Shown piece after piece: positions 63,922 to 64,000 of a stretch of 64,000 nucleotides of DNA. Source of the DNA: Durusdinium trenchii (taxonomy: Eukaryota > Sar > Dinophyceae > Suessiales > Symbiodiniaceae). Both the position numbers and the translations under genes were made by a program. Each line of letters begins with the position of its first letter. Within the stretch, counting starts at the first letter, position 1. The notes below the pieces were generated by a model, which was not told where the DNA came from, did not search any database, and saw only the letters and a program-made list of their open reading frames with translations. Location: contig CAXAMN010022006.1 of assembly GCA_963970005.1 (NCBI GenBank), positions 323,109 to 387,108 on the forward strand, written 5' to 3'.

Positions 63922-64000
63922 CTGAGGCAAGGAACCTGCAGTGGCTGGCGTTTCATTTCCTGCGGTCCCGCGGGGAGCCGCGACAGCCACATTATCCCGA

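Noticed and set aside
1..64000. Prokaryotic features (operons, Shine-Dalgarno sites, CRISPR, rho-independent terminators)
   Set aside because: Gene structure, introns and the leader relict are eukaryotic; repeats here are satellites, minisatellites or transposon-derived, with no spacer pattern of a CRISPR array.

Overview
The window looks like nuclear DNA of a photosynthetic dinoflagellate, most likely a Symbiodiniaceae-type genome. I infer this from five things: coding signal that is almost all on the minus strand; introns with GA or GC donors and an AG|G acceptor; a 14-base relict of the dinoflagellate spliced leader upstream of a plastid-type leader peptide; protein families I know mainly from dinoflagellates; and very many short dispersed repeats. 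There is no prokaryotic gene organisation, and I found no rRNA, intact tRNA or CRISPR array.

Layout. 1-4250: a satellite array split by a 3.95 kb element with 36-bp terminal inverted repeats and an AATC target duplication; inside it is a broken zinc-finger gene on the plus strand. 4.3-8.0 kb: tandem repeats and one isolated TPR exon. 8.0-15.5 kb (minus): a decayed tyrosine-recombinase retroelement with gag-like protein, reverse transcriptase, RNase H, cytosine-methyltransferase-like domain and tyrosine recombinase. 16.1-16.5 kb: a small intronless gene for a thylakoid-type membrane protein. 16.5-25.5 kb: mostly repeats, including a 1.9 kb element with about 406-bp inverted arms that holds an RNase H remnant. 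26.0-28.85 kb (minus): a three-exon gene joining a multi-pass membrane domain to a conserved dinoflagellate TIR-like domain, interrupted by one in-frame TAG. 28.9-37 kb: repeats and a decayed coding remnant.

37.4-48.5 kb (minus): a compact run of long ORFs: a zinc-cluster coiled-coil protein, a C5-methyltransferase whose catalytic Cys codon reads Ser, an RS-rich C2H2 protein, and 1094-aa and 378-aa proteins I do not recognise. 48.8-54.2 kb (minus): a broken multi-exon SF1 helicase gene. 54-56 kb: repeats. 56.4-59.1 kb (minus): exons of an unknown protein with a recurrent CAGGATTTTATAA motif between them. 61.0-61.6 kb (minus): a two-exon ASCH-domain gene. 61.9-63.9 kb (minus): a three-exon transposase-like gene of a family common in dinoflagellates.

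How it fits together. The window is mainly a mosaic of mobile elements (a YR retroelement, two inverted-repeat elements, a transposase-like gene, probably the 37-48 kb cassette) with a few host-like genes: the membrane/TIR-like fusion, the ASCH gene and the plastid-type retrogene. A short motif read as GGCTCCCTGCGGGACC on the minus strand recurs in or beside gene gaps at 50-64 kb, always in the same orientation as the genes, and is a candidate introner-type signal. Family assignments come from motif recognition alone; no database search was possible.
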